Assembly (NCBI GenBank): GCA_947628245.1
Contig: CANQZH010000073.1
Coordinates: 1-6,294 of the forward strand
Reading direction: 5' to 3'
Length of the DNA: 6,294 bases
DNA from: an uncultured Bacilli bacterium
GTDB taxonomy: Bacteria; Bacillota_I; Bacilli_A; RF39; UBA660
The translations under genes and the position numbers were made by a program. Below, piece by piece: positions 1-5,979 of the stretch (within the stretch, counting starts at the first letter, position 1; the number at the start of each line of letters is the position of its first letter). The notes under the pieces were generated by a model, which saw nothing but the letters and a program-made list of their open reading frames with translations, was not told the origin of the DNA and ran no database searches.

Positions 1-95
1 CCAATACTATATCTATCTTTATATAAATAAACAATTCTATAACCAGTTTCATAATCATTACCACTTTTGTTATATTTTAAATCATTTATAAACAT
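1..95 (-). CDS. Unknown protein, N-terminal fragment (runs off left edge)
   Basis: An ATG at 95 (reading leftwards) opens a frame of 31 complete codons that stays open to the window edge. A good ribosome binding site, AGGAGTT, lies at 108-102, six bases before the ATG. The visible protein begins MFINDLKYNKSGNDYETGYR and is polar, with many Tyr, Lys and Asp, and no signal peptide. The start lies 21 bases past the stop of the metallopeptidase-like gene, so it is probably the third gene of the same minus-strand operon. No family is recognisable from this short piece. The start is well supported; the function is unknown. Confidence 0.65.
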   Translation of the reverse strand, partial: MFINDLKYNKSGNDYETGYRIVYLYKDRYSI

Positions 96-116
96 ATAAT
101 CAACTCCTATAAATAA

Positions 117-914
117 TTATATCATATTTATTTTATTATCAAAATTTTTAGATAATGATAATACTAATTTTTTCATTAAATATTTGTATTCATTATTATT
201 AATCTGAAATCCATATTTTAATCTATCTGATAATGAGTAGTTAATATTATTATATAAACCTTCAATATGACTAAGAAGTTCCGTTTTGTTTCCTAAAATT
301 AAGTAAGTATTTATAGGAACATTTATTGAATTATTAGTATAATGATATCCTCTTAATAACCTTTTTAATTTTTCCATATCCAATATTTTTGATAAATTAC
401 AAAACTTGTTATAAATTGTATTAGTTAATAAAATAATTTCATCAAAAGACTTTATTTCTGCTAATCTTTCTTCAGGACAAATCTCATATAATTCATCATT
501 ATATCTATTATTAACTAAATATGACAATCTAAGTATTAATGCTTCTAAACTATTATTACTGTAAGCAATTTTGTTTTGGTTAGCATGTTCAACTTCATGC
601 AATATAATTTGTAAAATGGAAATATTTTTATATAAACTAATTTCCAAGTTTTTATCAAGTATTATGCTATTAGTTATTGTGTATAACATTTCTTTTATTT
701 TTTCAGTATAAATAGAGATTGTTCTTGAAGAGTAAGAATAAGAAGCAAGATTATTGCCCCTTATAGATTGAAAATTTATATTTAAAATATAATCATTTAG
801 ATTTTTTTCAATTACCAATATTTCAATTATTTTGTCTAGGTCTTTTAAACTAAGTAGTTCATTTTTAACTGATTTATCATAAATGATTTTAAAAATATTT
901 TCCATATAATACAT
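117..914 (-). CDS. Putative zinc metallopeptidase (HExxH) of unknown family
   Basis: The 265-residue product carries a zincin-type motif: HEVEH at residues 106-110, preceded by a hydrophobic stretch (LQIIL) and followed by ANQ. About 40 residues on comes PEERLAE (147-153), whose acidic residues could give the third zinc ligand, as in Glu-zincins. I infer that the two histidines and a later glutamate bind zinc and that Glu107 is the catalytic base. No signal peptide or membrane segment is evident, so it probably acts in the cytoplasm. The start is unsure: the ATG at 914 has only a weak AGAG upstream, and a second ATG at 905 (Met4) is equally possible. It lies 22 bases after the acidic protein gene and 21 bases before the next gene, so an operon is likely. 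The motif is seen directly; substrate and family are unknown. It could also be a catalytically dead or structural protein. Confidence 0.7.
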   Translation of the reverse strand: MYYMENIFKIIYDKSVKNELLSLKDLDKIIEILVIEKNLNDYILNINFQSIRGNNLASYSYSSRTISIYTEKIKEMLYTITNSIILDKNLEISLYKNISILQIILHEVEHANQNKIAYSNNSLEALILRLSYLVNNRYNDELYEICPEERLAEIKSFDEIILLTNTIYNKFCNLSKILDMEKLKRLLRGYHYTNNSINVPINTYLILGNKTELLSHIEGLYNNINYSLSDRLKYGFQINNNEYKYLMKKLVLSLSKNFDNKINMI

Positions 915-936
915 TTTTGCTCTATTATTATAAATT

Positions 937-1308
937 TTATTTTTTTCTGATTAAGCAAATATTTTTATTATGAATATTTTGGCTGATTTCTTGATTAAAA
1001 TATTTATCTAATTCTAAAAATTGAATTTCTTCTGAGGTTAAATTCAATTTTTCTATATATTTTAACCAAGGATTTTTCCATTCCCTACCTTTGCTACTTT
1101 CATCATCTTTATCACGATTATATCCATTGTTAACATTTTGATGACCATGACCTTGTGTCCAGTCACCATTAGTTCTTTCATAAATATTTCCAGACGGAAC
1201 ATTAACTAAAATATCATAATCGTCATCATTAGCACATTCAGCAGATTCTAAATAATCTGCATATTTTTGATAATCATAATCAAAATCTTCCAAAGTTTTT
1301 CTTGCCAT
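937..1308 (-). CDS. Acidic hypothetical protein, 123 aa
   Basis: I chose the ATG at 1308 because a clear ribosome binding site (GGTGA at 1317-1313) sits just upstream. A longer TTG-started version from 1365 would add a hydrophobic, unconvincing leader. The 123-residue protein starts MARKTLEDFDYDYQKYADYL. It has an acidic N-terminal half (an ECANDDDYD run near 24-32), a polar Gly/Asn/His-rich middle (GHGHQNVNNGYN, about 53-64), then a charged C-terminal half with WKNPWLKYIEKLNLTSEEI (about 77-95) that should be helical. The middle looks like a flexible linker. No family is recognised. As first gene of the minus-strand run with the HEVEH protein, it could be a partner or substrate of that peptidase, but this is inferred from position alone. 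Confidence 0.65.
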   Translation of the reverse strand: MARKTLEDFDYDYQKYADYLESAECANDDDYDILVNVPSGNIYERTNGDWTQGHGHQNVNNGYNRDKDDESSKGREWKNPWLKYIEKLNLTSEEIQFLELDKYFNQEISQNIHNKNICLIRKK

Positions 1309-1311
1309 AAA

Positions 1312-1324
1312 ATCACCATCTTTA
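1312..1324 (-). promoter_or_regulatory. Ribosome binding site context of the acidic protein gene
   Basis: Read on the minus strand this is TAAAGATGGTGAT, ending three bases before the ATG at 1308. It fixes the start of the gene. The identical 13 bases precede the ATG of the two-HTH regulator (4127-4115), so the two genes share their translation-initiation context. Confidence 0.6.
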
Positions 1325-1446
1325 ATTAATATTTTAAAAAAATAATAAAGCAAAAATTTTTTCAATCACCGCCTTTTTGGCAAAGGAAAAATATATTCTT
1401 CTTGGCTTTATAGCCTATCACATTAATTTAAAAAAAGCAATAAATT

Positions 1447-1495
1447 ATTTTAATAGCCAAATTATTCACAAAAATATTTTAATAACCAAATTATT
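1447..1495. repeat. Two direct copies of a 20-base motif in the divergent intergenic region
   Basis: The copies are at 1447-1466 (ATTTTAATAGCCAAATTATT) and 1476-1495 (the same with A for G at the tenth base). They are 29 bases apart start to start, close to three helical turns. A partial third copy (ATTTTAATAATCA) begins at 1493. The array sits between the minus-strand operon and the PBP gene and could be a protein-binding site. Low sequence complexity means decay of AT-rich DNA cannot be excluded. The region 1309-1589 holds no gene I can support. Confidence 0.5.
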
Positions 1496-1540
1496 TTAAT
1501 AATCATCAGTAAAATTTTTCATAAGAAATAATTTTTTTTA

Positions 1541-1568
1541 TATGAATAACAAAACCTTATTATTCATA
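1541..1568 (+). promoter_or_regulatory. Hairpin just upstream of the PBP gene
   Basis: A perfect 9-bp inverted repeat, TATGAATAA (1541-1549) and TTATTCATA (1560-1568), encloses a 10-base loop. It is followed by AA and seven T (1571-1577) and then the PBP ribosome binding site (AGGTGA). On the plus strand a stem followed by a T run resembles an intrinsic terminator, but the stem has only two G/C pairs. It may be a weak attenuator in the PBP leader or a dyad operator. No plus-strand gene upstream needs a terminator here. Confidence 0.4.
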
Positions 1569-1589
1569 AATTTTTTTAGGTGACTATAT

Positions 1590-2684
1590 ATGTTTTCTAA
1601 TGAAATACATACTAGAATTAGAATTTTCTTTTTATTTATTGTTTGTTTATTAATTATAATTATTTTAAAAGTTTTTTATATTCAAGTTTTTTCTTATGAA
1701 AAACTTAGTTCTTTAGCTGAATCATTATGGAGTAGAAAACTTCCTATTGGAGCAGATCGAGGTTTAATTTTAGATCGAAATGGTAAAGTTTTAGCAACTA
1801 ATTTAACGACGACTAGTTTAGTAATTATTCCTAATCAAATTAAAAATGCTGAAGAAGTTGCTAAAAGTTTAAGTGAAATCTTAAATTCTAATTATGAAGA
1901 TATGTTAAAACATATTACTAAAAAGACAAGTATTGAAAGAGTTCATCCTGAGGGAAGACAACTATCATATGATATTGCAGCTAAAATTGATGAATTAAAT
2001 TATGATGGAGTTTATTTAGTTAAAGAAAGTAAAAGGTATTATCCTTATGGTTCACTTCTAAGTCACGTATTAGGTTATGTTGGAATTGATAATCAAGGTT
2101 TAAGTGGTTTAGAGTTAACTTATAATGATTATTTAACTGGTGAAGATGGAGCAATTAAATATTTTTCGGATGGTAAAGGAAATCGTTTAGAATTATCAGA
2201 AGTTTATGAAAAACCTCAAAATGGCATCAATATCAAATTATCTATAGATTTAGATTTACAATTAGCTATTGAAAGAGAACTAGATAATGTTATAAGTAAA
2301 TATAGTCCTGAACACGCTTTAATAATGGCAATGCAGCCTAAAACGGGGGAAATTTTAGCAATGGCATCACGTCCTAATTTTGATCCAAATAATTATCAAG
2401 ATTATGATACTGAAACAATTAATCGAAACTTACCAATATGGATGACTTATGAGCCTGGTTCGACATTCAAAATTATGACCTTATCTAGTACAGTTGAAGA
2501 AAAAACGGTTAATTTATTTGAAGATCATTTCTATGATGGTGGTTCAATAAAAGTTGATGGAGCAACAATTCATTGTTGGAAAGCTGGAGGACACGGTGAA
2601 CAAACCTATTTAAATGTTGTTGAAAATAGTTGCAATCTTGGTGTCAATACAGCAACACATACAAATTTGAAGAAATACCTTTAA
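1590..2684 (+). pseudogene. Class B penicillin-binding protein (SpoVD/FtsI-like), 3'-truncated
   Basis: Class B PBPs are membrane-anchored transpeptidases that cross-link peptidoglycan. Here a short cytoplasmic tail and one membrane helix (about 11-33) are followed by the N-terminal dimerisation domain (ADRGLILDRNGKVLA at 55-69, YYPYGSLLSHVLGYVG at 150-165). The transpeptidase domain starts near 240 (ALIMAMQPKTGEILAMASRP, 243-262), with the nucleophile motif STFK (Ser291-Lys294) and SCN (347-349) as the SxN motif. Only about 15 unrelated residues follow before TAA, so the KTG motif and the usual last 200 or so residues are missing; the family is normally about 550-700 residues. The product is therefore very unlikely to be an active transpeptidase. 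The start has AGGTGA seven bases upstream. GC in sampled lines (27-35%) is higher than in neighbours. It may be a genuine deletion product or an assembly join. Confidence 0.88.
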
Positions 2685-3565
2685 CTAATGTAAATAATCA
2701 TACCCAAATTGATGTTTGTTCTACCTTTAATTTAGTTTATAACAATGTATCTTATATAAATAATGAAGATATTAAAATTGATGATTCTGAAATACAAATT
2801 ACTTTTAATAAAAAAGATGATAATAGAAAAATCAATAATAGATTATATAATATTGATACAAATACTTATGAAAATATAATATATAATAAAAAACAAATTG
2901 CTATTGATCTATTAAATAAATTAGATTCGTATATATTATCTATAAATAAAAATATTATAAGAAATTACTTAGTGAAAAATATTACTTATAAGTTAAATAA
3001 TAGAATTGTTGAAATTCAAGTAAATCAAAATAACTTACTAGTATCGTTACATAAAGTTGCTAAACAATTTGATGTTGAAAACAAATTATTGATTCGTAAA
3101 GGATATGAAAATAATAGTATATGCTACTATTTAACAGTAGAAGATGATAATAGTCTTGATTATACTACTAAAATTATTAATAATATGTGTCATTTTTTTA
3201 CAACTCCACAGGAAAGTTTGAATGATATTTTATTCAACAGATTAAAATTTAAAATTAAGTCGTTAAATACATCTATAAGTGAACATACAGTTAATAAAGG
3301 GTTAATATTTAAAGGTAAAAGAAATTTTGCATTATTAACTAAAACAAATTATGGAGTATATGTTAGATTATTAAATGTAAATAATTCAAATAATGTGTTA
3401 AATGTTGTTACTAGGAAAAGCTATGAGCCATTATGTTTATCATATAAAGTGAAGAATGAGGAAGATATTAACATATTATTTCCTTATATAAAAGAAAGTT
3501 ATGAAATATGTAGTATTAATCCAATTGATTTAAAATATGAATTTTATAAAATATATCAAGTATAA
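2640..3565 (+). pseudogene. Tandem DUF5655-like domain protein, 5'-truncated
   Basis: The frame runs unbroken from inside the PBP to TAA at 3563-3565, but its only early start would be a TTG at 2630 inside the PBP SCN codons, with no ribosome binding site. Counted from there, the next in-frame Met is residue 186, so the true start is probably lost; the left boundary given is approximate. Two copies of a similar domain are seen, about 90-189 and 195-294. They share an opening amphipathic helix, a middle of two or three strands (FKGKRNFALL in copy 2) and an RK-x-YE segment (RKGYENN; RKSYEPL), followed by a predicted strand and helix. Copy 2 fits DUF5655 (COG3586 group) well; copy 1 is more diverged. 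Such domains occur at the C-terminus of larger proteins, some with nuclease-like parts, so a restriction or defence role is possible but inferred. Residues 1-89 are unassigned. A terminator-like hairpin follows. Confidence 0.65.
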
Positions 3566-3577
3566 TATATTATGCAA

Positions 3578-3607
3578 AAAAGAAATAGTCGTTTGATTAT
3601 TTCTTTT
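3578..3607. terminator. Terminator-like hairpin between convergent genes
   Basis: A perfect 10-bp inverted repeat, AAAAGAAATA (3578-3587) and TATTTCTTTT (3598-3607), encloses a 10-base loop. It lies 12 bases after the DUF5655 stop and 50 bases beyond the stop of the convergent two-HTH regulator gene. On the minus strand the stem runs into six T, and on the plus strand into four T, so it could serve both genes. The stem has only one G/C pair, so its strength is doubtful. Confidence 0.5.
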
Positions 3608-3657
3608 CGTTTACTCTAATAAAATCAGTTCAATGATTAGGATTAACTCTAACTTTT

Positions 3658-4110
3658 TTATTTGGCTATTTTAGGGTTATTAGTTCTACCAACTAGATAA
3701 TCCATAGAAATATTATAAGTTTTGCATATTGAGAAAATTGCAGTTGTAGTTATAAGATTCAGTCCAGTTTCATAATGGCTATATGTAGTTTGTGATAAAC
3801 CACATTTTTCAGCAAATTTTTGCTGTGATAAATTAAAACTATTTCTAAGTTTCTTTAATTGATTTCCTATTTTAACTTTATCAGGTTTTATTTGAACATT
3901 ATAGTTAATATTATGCCTTGTTAAACCAACAATAAAGTCTAATGAATAATGATACAAATTAGAAAATCTAATAAGTTTATTAAATGGGATAGGATCAGTA
4001 GCAGTTTCCCAACCAGAAACTGTTTTACCACTTACACCAAATATAAAACCAAGTTCTATTTGAGTCATTTCTAATTCCTCTCTGCAATACTTTAAATTAT
4101 TATTCAACAT
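3658..4110 (-). CDS. Xre-family regulator with two HTH domains
   Basis: The 150-residue protein holds two complete Xre/Cro-type DNA-binding domains in tandem. The first spans about 5-62, with its HTH at 15-36 (MTQIELGFIFGVSGKTVSGWE). The second spans about 80-144, with its HTH at 94-114 (LSQQKFAEKCGLSQTTYSHYE). Each is followed by a matching tail: YSLDFIVGLT in the first, ISMDYLVGRT in the second. This repetition points to internal duplication. I chose the ATG at 4110, five residues into the longest frame, because GGTGAT lies just upstream. No peptidase or sensor domain is attached. It is divergent to the 4403-5287 gene run, so a repressor of that run and of itself is likely. One chain with two HTHs could bind two half-sites unaided. 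Family assignment is firm; targets are inferred. Confidence 0.9.
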   Translation of the reverse strand: MLNNNLKYCREELEMTQIELGFIFGVSGKTVSGWETATDPIPFNKLIRFSNLYHYSLDFIVGLTRHNINYNVQIKPDKVKIGNQLKKLRNSFNLSQQKFAEKCGLSQTTYSHYETGLNLITTTAIFSICKTYNISMDYLVGRTNNPKIAK

Positions 4111-4114
4111 AATC

Positions 4115-4127
4115 ATCACCATCTTTA
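4115..4127 (-). promoter_or_regulatory. Ribosome binding site context of the two-HTH regulator
   Basis: On the minus strand this reads TAAAGATGGTGAT, four bases before the ATG at 4110. It supports that start over ATGs further upstream, which lie inside this motif. It is identical to the sequence before the gene starting at 1308. Confidence 0.6.
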
Positions 4128-4162
4128 TTTTCGCATTGAAAATAAAAATAACCCTAAAACTC

Positions 4163-4191
4163 TGGTAAATAGGTTAAAAAAATAGTATAAT
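4163..4191 (+). promoter_or_regulatory. Possible promoter for the 4403-5287 gene run
   Basis: A perfect -10 hexamer TATAAT lies at 4186-4191, with a poor -35 match (TGGTAA, 4163-4168) at 17-base spacing. This would leave a leader of about 200 bases before the first full gene. A second, weaker candidate is TTTAAC (4285-4290) and TAAAAT (4309-4314), 18 bases apart. The intergenic region 4111-4402 also holds the minus-strand start signals of the regulator. I saw no clear operator palindrome in it. Confidence 0.35.
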
Positions 4192-4316
4192 GAATTATAG
4201 GTAAGAAGTTAGAAATAATATACAAAGCTATAACTGAAGAATTTTATGTAATAGCGAAGTATAAATACTATATCTAATAAAAGTTTTAACTTAAAATACC
4301 TTAGAAAATAAAATAT

Positions 4317-4339
4317 GGGAGGAAAAATCTATGAAATAA
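4317..4339 (+). other. Strong ribosome binding site before a two-codon frame (ATG AAA TAA)
   Basis: GGGAGG (4317-4322) is the second-best ribosome binding site in the window, and eight bases later stands ATG (4331) followed by AAA and TAA. Ribosomes starting here would make Met-Lys and stop. It could be a regulatory minigene, comparable in shape to the phage lambda bar minigenes (ATG ATA TAA), or the relic of a gene lost by mutation. What is seen is the arrangement only; function is inferred. Confidence 0.4.
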
Positions 4340-4349
4340 AATTATTTAA

Positions 4350-4406
4350 ATGAAATATCAGTTTGAACTAAAAAATAAAAAAGAATGTAGAGGTTGGGTT
4401 AAATGA
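4350..4406 (+). CDS. Possible 18-residue leader peptide overlapping the next gene
   Basis: A short frame, MKYQFELKNKKECRGWVK, runs from 4350 and ends in a TGA that overlaps the ATG of the next gene by four bases (ATGA, 4403-4406). Its own ATG overlaps by the same ATGA pattern (4350-4353) the end of a 12-residue frame from 4315 (MGGKIYEIKLFK). It has no ribosome binding site of its own, so translation would need coupling. It could be a leader peptide, a piece of a decayed gene, or chance. Confidence 0.3.
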   Translation: MKYQFELKNKKECRGWVK

Positions 4407-4780
4407 AAAAATTATATACTAATGTGATAAAAGAAGAATATAATGAAGATATATGTAATGAACGAGATATACAATTTAATATTTATGACAATATAGAAAA
4501 GAATGTTACTATAAATTATCGAATTAATGAATGTGCGTGTAGAATTGCCGTTTGGTTAAAGTATTATGGACTTGAGAATGTAAACTATAAAAATATGATT
4601 GAGCCAATTTTAGATCCGTTATCATTTATATTAAGTAATAAAGAAATTAATGAAATATATAAAAAAGTTGAGATGATTTTAAAAAAAGAATATGGAATTT
4701 TAATTATAAGTAAAAATCCATTAATTCTAGGTTCTAAAAAACCATTAAATGAGATTAAAATTAAAATTTATGAAGATTGA
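4403..4780 (+). CDS. Hypothetical protein, 125 aa, first gene of an HTH operon
   Basis: The 125-residue product is not recognised. It has a polar, acidic N-terminus (EEYNEDICNERD, 11-22), then a segment with two nearby cysteines (INECACRIAVWLKYYGLENV, 41-60) that should form a helix. The C-terminal half alternates lysine-rich helix (YKKVEMILKKEYG) and short strands (ILIIS). No membrane segment or signal peptide is seen. The start at 4403 follows AGAGG (4389-4393) by nine bases and overlaps the preceding small frame by ATGA. Its end overlaps the next HTH gene by 11 bases, which indicates translational coupling. By position it should work with the two small HTH proteins that follow, for example as a regulator partner, but this is inferred. 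Confidence 0.7.
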   Translation: MKKLYTNVIKEEYNEDICNERDIQFNIYDNIEKNVTINYRINECACRIAVWLKYYGLENVNYKNMIEPILDPLSFILSNKEINEIYKKVEMILKKEYGILIISKNPLILGSKKPLNEIKIKIYED

Positions 4781-5024
4781 AGATTTAATTGCTGATAGAA
4801 TATTATATTATTGTGATATTAATGATCTAAGTATAAATGCTCTTGCAAATAAGTGTTACATAACTCAAAGTACAATAGAAAATTTAGTAATTGGTAAATC
4901 TAAAAATCCCAAATTAAAAACTATTATTAGAATATGCGTAGGATTAAATATAACATTAAAAGATTTTTTTGATACCGAAAATTTTGAAAATTTTAGAATA
5001 GAAGATTATTTTGATAGGAGGTAA
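4770..5024 (+). CDS. Small Xre-family HTH protein, 84 aa
   Basis: This is essentially a single Xre/Cro-type DNA-binding domain. The HTH lies at about 20-43 (LSINALANKCYITQSTIENL), followed by the conserved next helices (PKLKTIIRICVGLNITLKDFF, 48-68) and an acidic tail. It probably acts as a dimeric repressor or activator of nearby promoters. I prefer the ATG at 4770, where the domain normally begins, over the ATG at 4749, which would add MRLKLKF. Neither has its own ribosome binding site, and both overlap the end of the preceding gene, so translation is probably coupled. It is two bases upstream of a second, related HTH gene and carries that gene's ribosome binding site within its last codons. 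Confidence 0.85.
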   Translation: MKIEDLIADRILYYCDINDLSINALANKCYITQSTIENLVIGKSKNPKLKTIIRICVGLNITLKDFFDTENFENFRIEDYFDRR

Positions 5025-5026
5025 AA

Positions 5027-5287
5027 ATGCTAAATCAAGTAATTTTAAGATTAATTGAAATCTGTAAAGAAAAGAGTATTATTAAAGAAAATGTATCATT
5101 GGAAAATAAAGATGATATTAACGATATAATTAATGTATTATCTGAGAAAACTAGTATTTCAAAGTCAACATTAAAAAGCATTTTTTATAAAAAACGTAAA
5201 ACTATAAGAATTGATTTAGTAAATCAAATGTGTAAAGATTTAAATGTAGAAATCAAGCACTTTTTCAATTCGGAATTATTTAGATAG
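5027..5287 (+). CDS. Small Xre-like HTH protein, 86 aa
   Basis: A second single-domain HTH protein follows the first after two bases, with a near-perfect AGGAGG (5016-5021) before its ATG. The HTH is at about 36-60 (VLSEKTSISKSTLKSIFYKK), and the closing helices (DLVNQMCKDLNVEIKHFF, 63-80) match the tail of the preceding protein (GLNITLKDFF), which suggests the two are distant paralogues. The first part has an unusual polar insertion (ENVSLENKDD, 21-30) between the first helix and the HTH. The recognition helix is lysine-rich. The two proteins may form a hetero- or homodimer on operators here. Family membership is fairly sure, the regulatory target is not. Confidence 0.78.
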   Translation: MLNQVILRLIEICKEKSIIKENVSLENKDDINDIINVLSEKTSISKSTLKSIFYKKRKTIRIDLVNQMCKDLNVEIKHFFNSELFR

Positions 5288-5335
5288 ACCACATTGAAGA
5301 GTTTTAATAAAAAATCATAATAGTATTTTAGTATA

Positions 5336-5368
5336 CATAAATTTCTAAGCAAATATATAAAATTTATG
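5336..5368. promoter_or_regulatory. Candidate operator: 9-bp perfect inverted repeat
   Basis: CATAAATTT (5336-5344) and AAATTTATG (5360-5368) form a perfect inverted repeat with a 15-base centre, giving half-site centres 24 bases apart. It covers the -35 zone of the membrane-protein promoter, and its right arm reaches the TG of the extended -10. A repressor dimer bound here would block RNA polymerase. The neighbouring Xre-type proteins are natural candidates. Confidence 0.45.
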
Positions 5369-5375
5369 ATATAAT
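5367..5375 (+). promoter_or_regulatory. Extended -10 promoter of the membrane-protein gene
   Basis: TGATATAAT at 5367-5375 is a perfect -10 hexamer (TATAAT, 5370-5375) with the TGn extension. No good -35 lies at standard spacing, which fits an extended -10 promoter. It gives a leader of about 30 bases before the ATG at 5413. Confidence 0.6.
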
Positions 5376-5412
5376 ATTTAGGAAAATAAGTAGGAGTGAG
5401 GAAAGATAAAAA

Positions 5413-5868
5413 ATGTTAGAAAAAAATAAGAAAGATTTAAGAAAAAGAGAAAAAATTAGGAATTATATTTTATTAAGTAGTGTATTTATTATACCTTTAT
5501 TATTCTTCTTATGGGTTGGATATATTTCTCTTTCTTCAGTTGGAGCAAATTTAAGTGTAATTTTAGATCTTACAAATGAAGAAGCTAATAAAATAATTTC
5601 TATAATTAATAATACTTGGCATGTATTTATAATAATGACTTATGAATATATTATTTACTGTTTTTTATTAATTTTAAATTATATCTTTTATAAAAAGAAG
5701 TATAAAATATTATTATTAGTTTTAAATATAATTATACTAATTGTGTTTATTGTAGATTTTATAATAAACTTTGTTCAAAATGGCGAATTCTATAATTTTG
5801 ATTTATTATTATTTGTTATTAATTCTTTAATTGGTTTATATTATGCATATAAGTTGTATAAAGAATAG
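5413..5868 (+). CDS. Four-segment membrane protein of unknown function, 151 aa
   Basis: The protein has a strongly basic cytoplasmic-type N-terminus (KNKKDLRKREKIR, 4-16) followed by four probable membrane segments at about 17-40, 69-93, 98-121 and 128-147. The loop between the first two (41-68) is the longest, contains TNEEANKIISIINNT, and is probably extracellular. Basic residues (YKKKYK, 93-98) in the second loop fit an inside location. The fold is not recognised; small four-segment proteins of this kind occur as immunity, holin-like, transport-associated or unknown proteins. The start has a GAGGAAAG stretch upstream. It has its own promoter, separate from the HTH genes by 125 bases, and a possible operator on that promoter, so it may be the effector controlled by those regulators. 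Function is unknown. Confidence 0.72.
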   Translation: MLEKNKKDLRKREKIRNYILLSSVFIIPLLFFLWVGYISLSSVGANLSVILDLTNEEANKIISIINNTWHVFIIMTYEYIIYCFLLILNYIFYKKKYKILLLVLNIIILIVFIVDFIINFVQNGEFYNFDLLLFVINSLIGLYYAYKLYKE

Positions 5869-5942
5869 TTGTAAAATTAATTATTGAATTTTAATGATTA
5901 AATGTAAAAGATAATATATTAACAAAATAGTAATTTATATAA

Positions 5943-5979
5943 AAAAATAATATCAAGTTTAATTCTTGGTATTATTTTT
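5943..5979. terminator. Bidirectional intrinsic terminator
   Basis: A 15-bp stem, including one wobble pair, joins 5943-5957 and 5965-5979 around a 7-base loop. The inner arms are AATAATATCAAG and CTTGGTATTATT. A-rich and T-rich flanks give U-tracts in both directions: it ends the membrane-protein transcript on the plus strand and the TetR transcript on the minus strand. The last codons of the TetR gene lie inside it. Confidence 0.75.

Noticed and set aside
1309..1365. A 19-residue N-terminal extension of the acidic protein starting at a TTG (LKKFLLYYFF...), resembling a signal peptide.
   Set aside because: The only nearby GGTGA touches the TTG with no spacing, while the ATG at 1308 has a well-placed ribosome binding site.
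2630..2632. TTG as the start codon of the DUF5655 protein.
   Set aside because: It lies within the PBP SCN codons and has no ribosome binding site; the frame is better read as lacking its start.
3669..4159. A 13-base inverted match (TTTTAGGGTTATT at 3669-3681; AATAACCCTAAAA at 4147-4159) flanking the two-HTH regulator gene.
   Set aside because: In DNA this AT-rich a few 13-base matches are expected by chance in a window this size, one copy lies inside coding sequence, and the match does not extend.
1590..5024. Mycoplasma-type code with TGA as tryptophan.
   Set aside because: Trp in the conserved PBP is TGG, genes of good length run without internal TGA, and TGA ends genes in ATGA overlaps or short overlaps.
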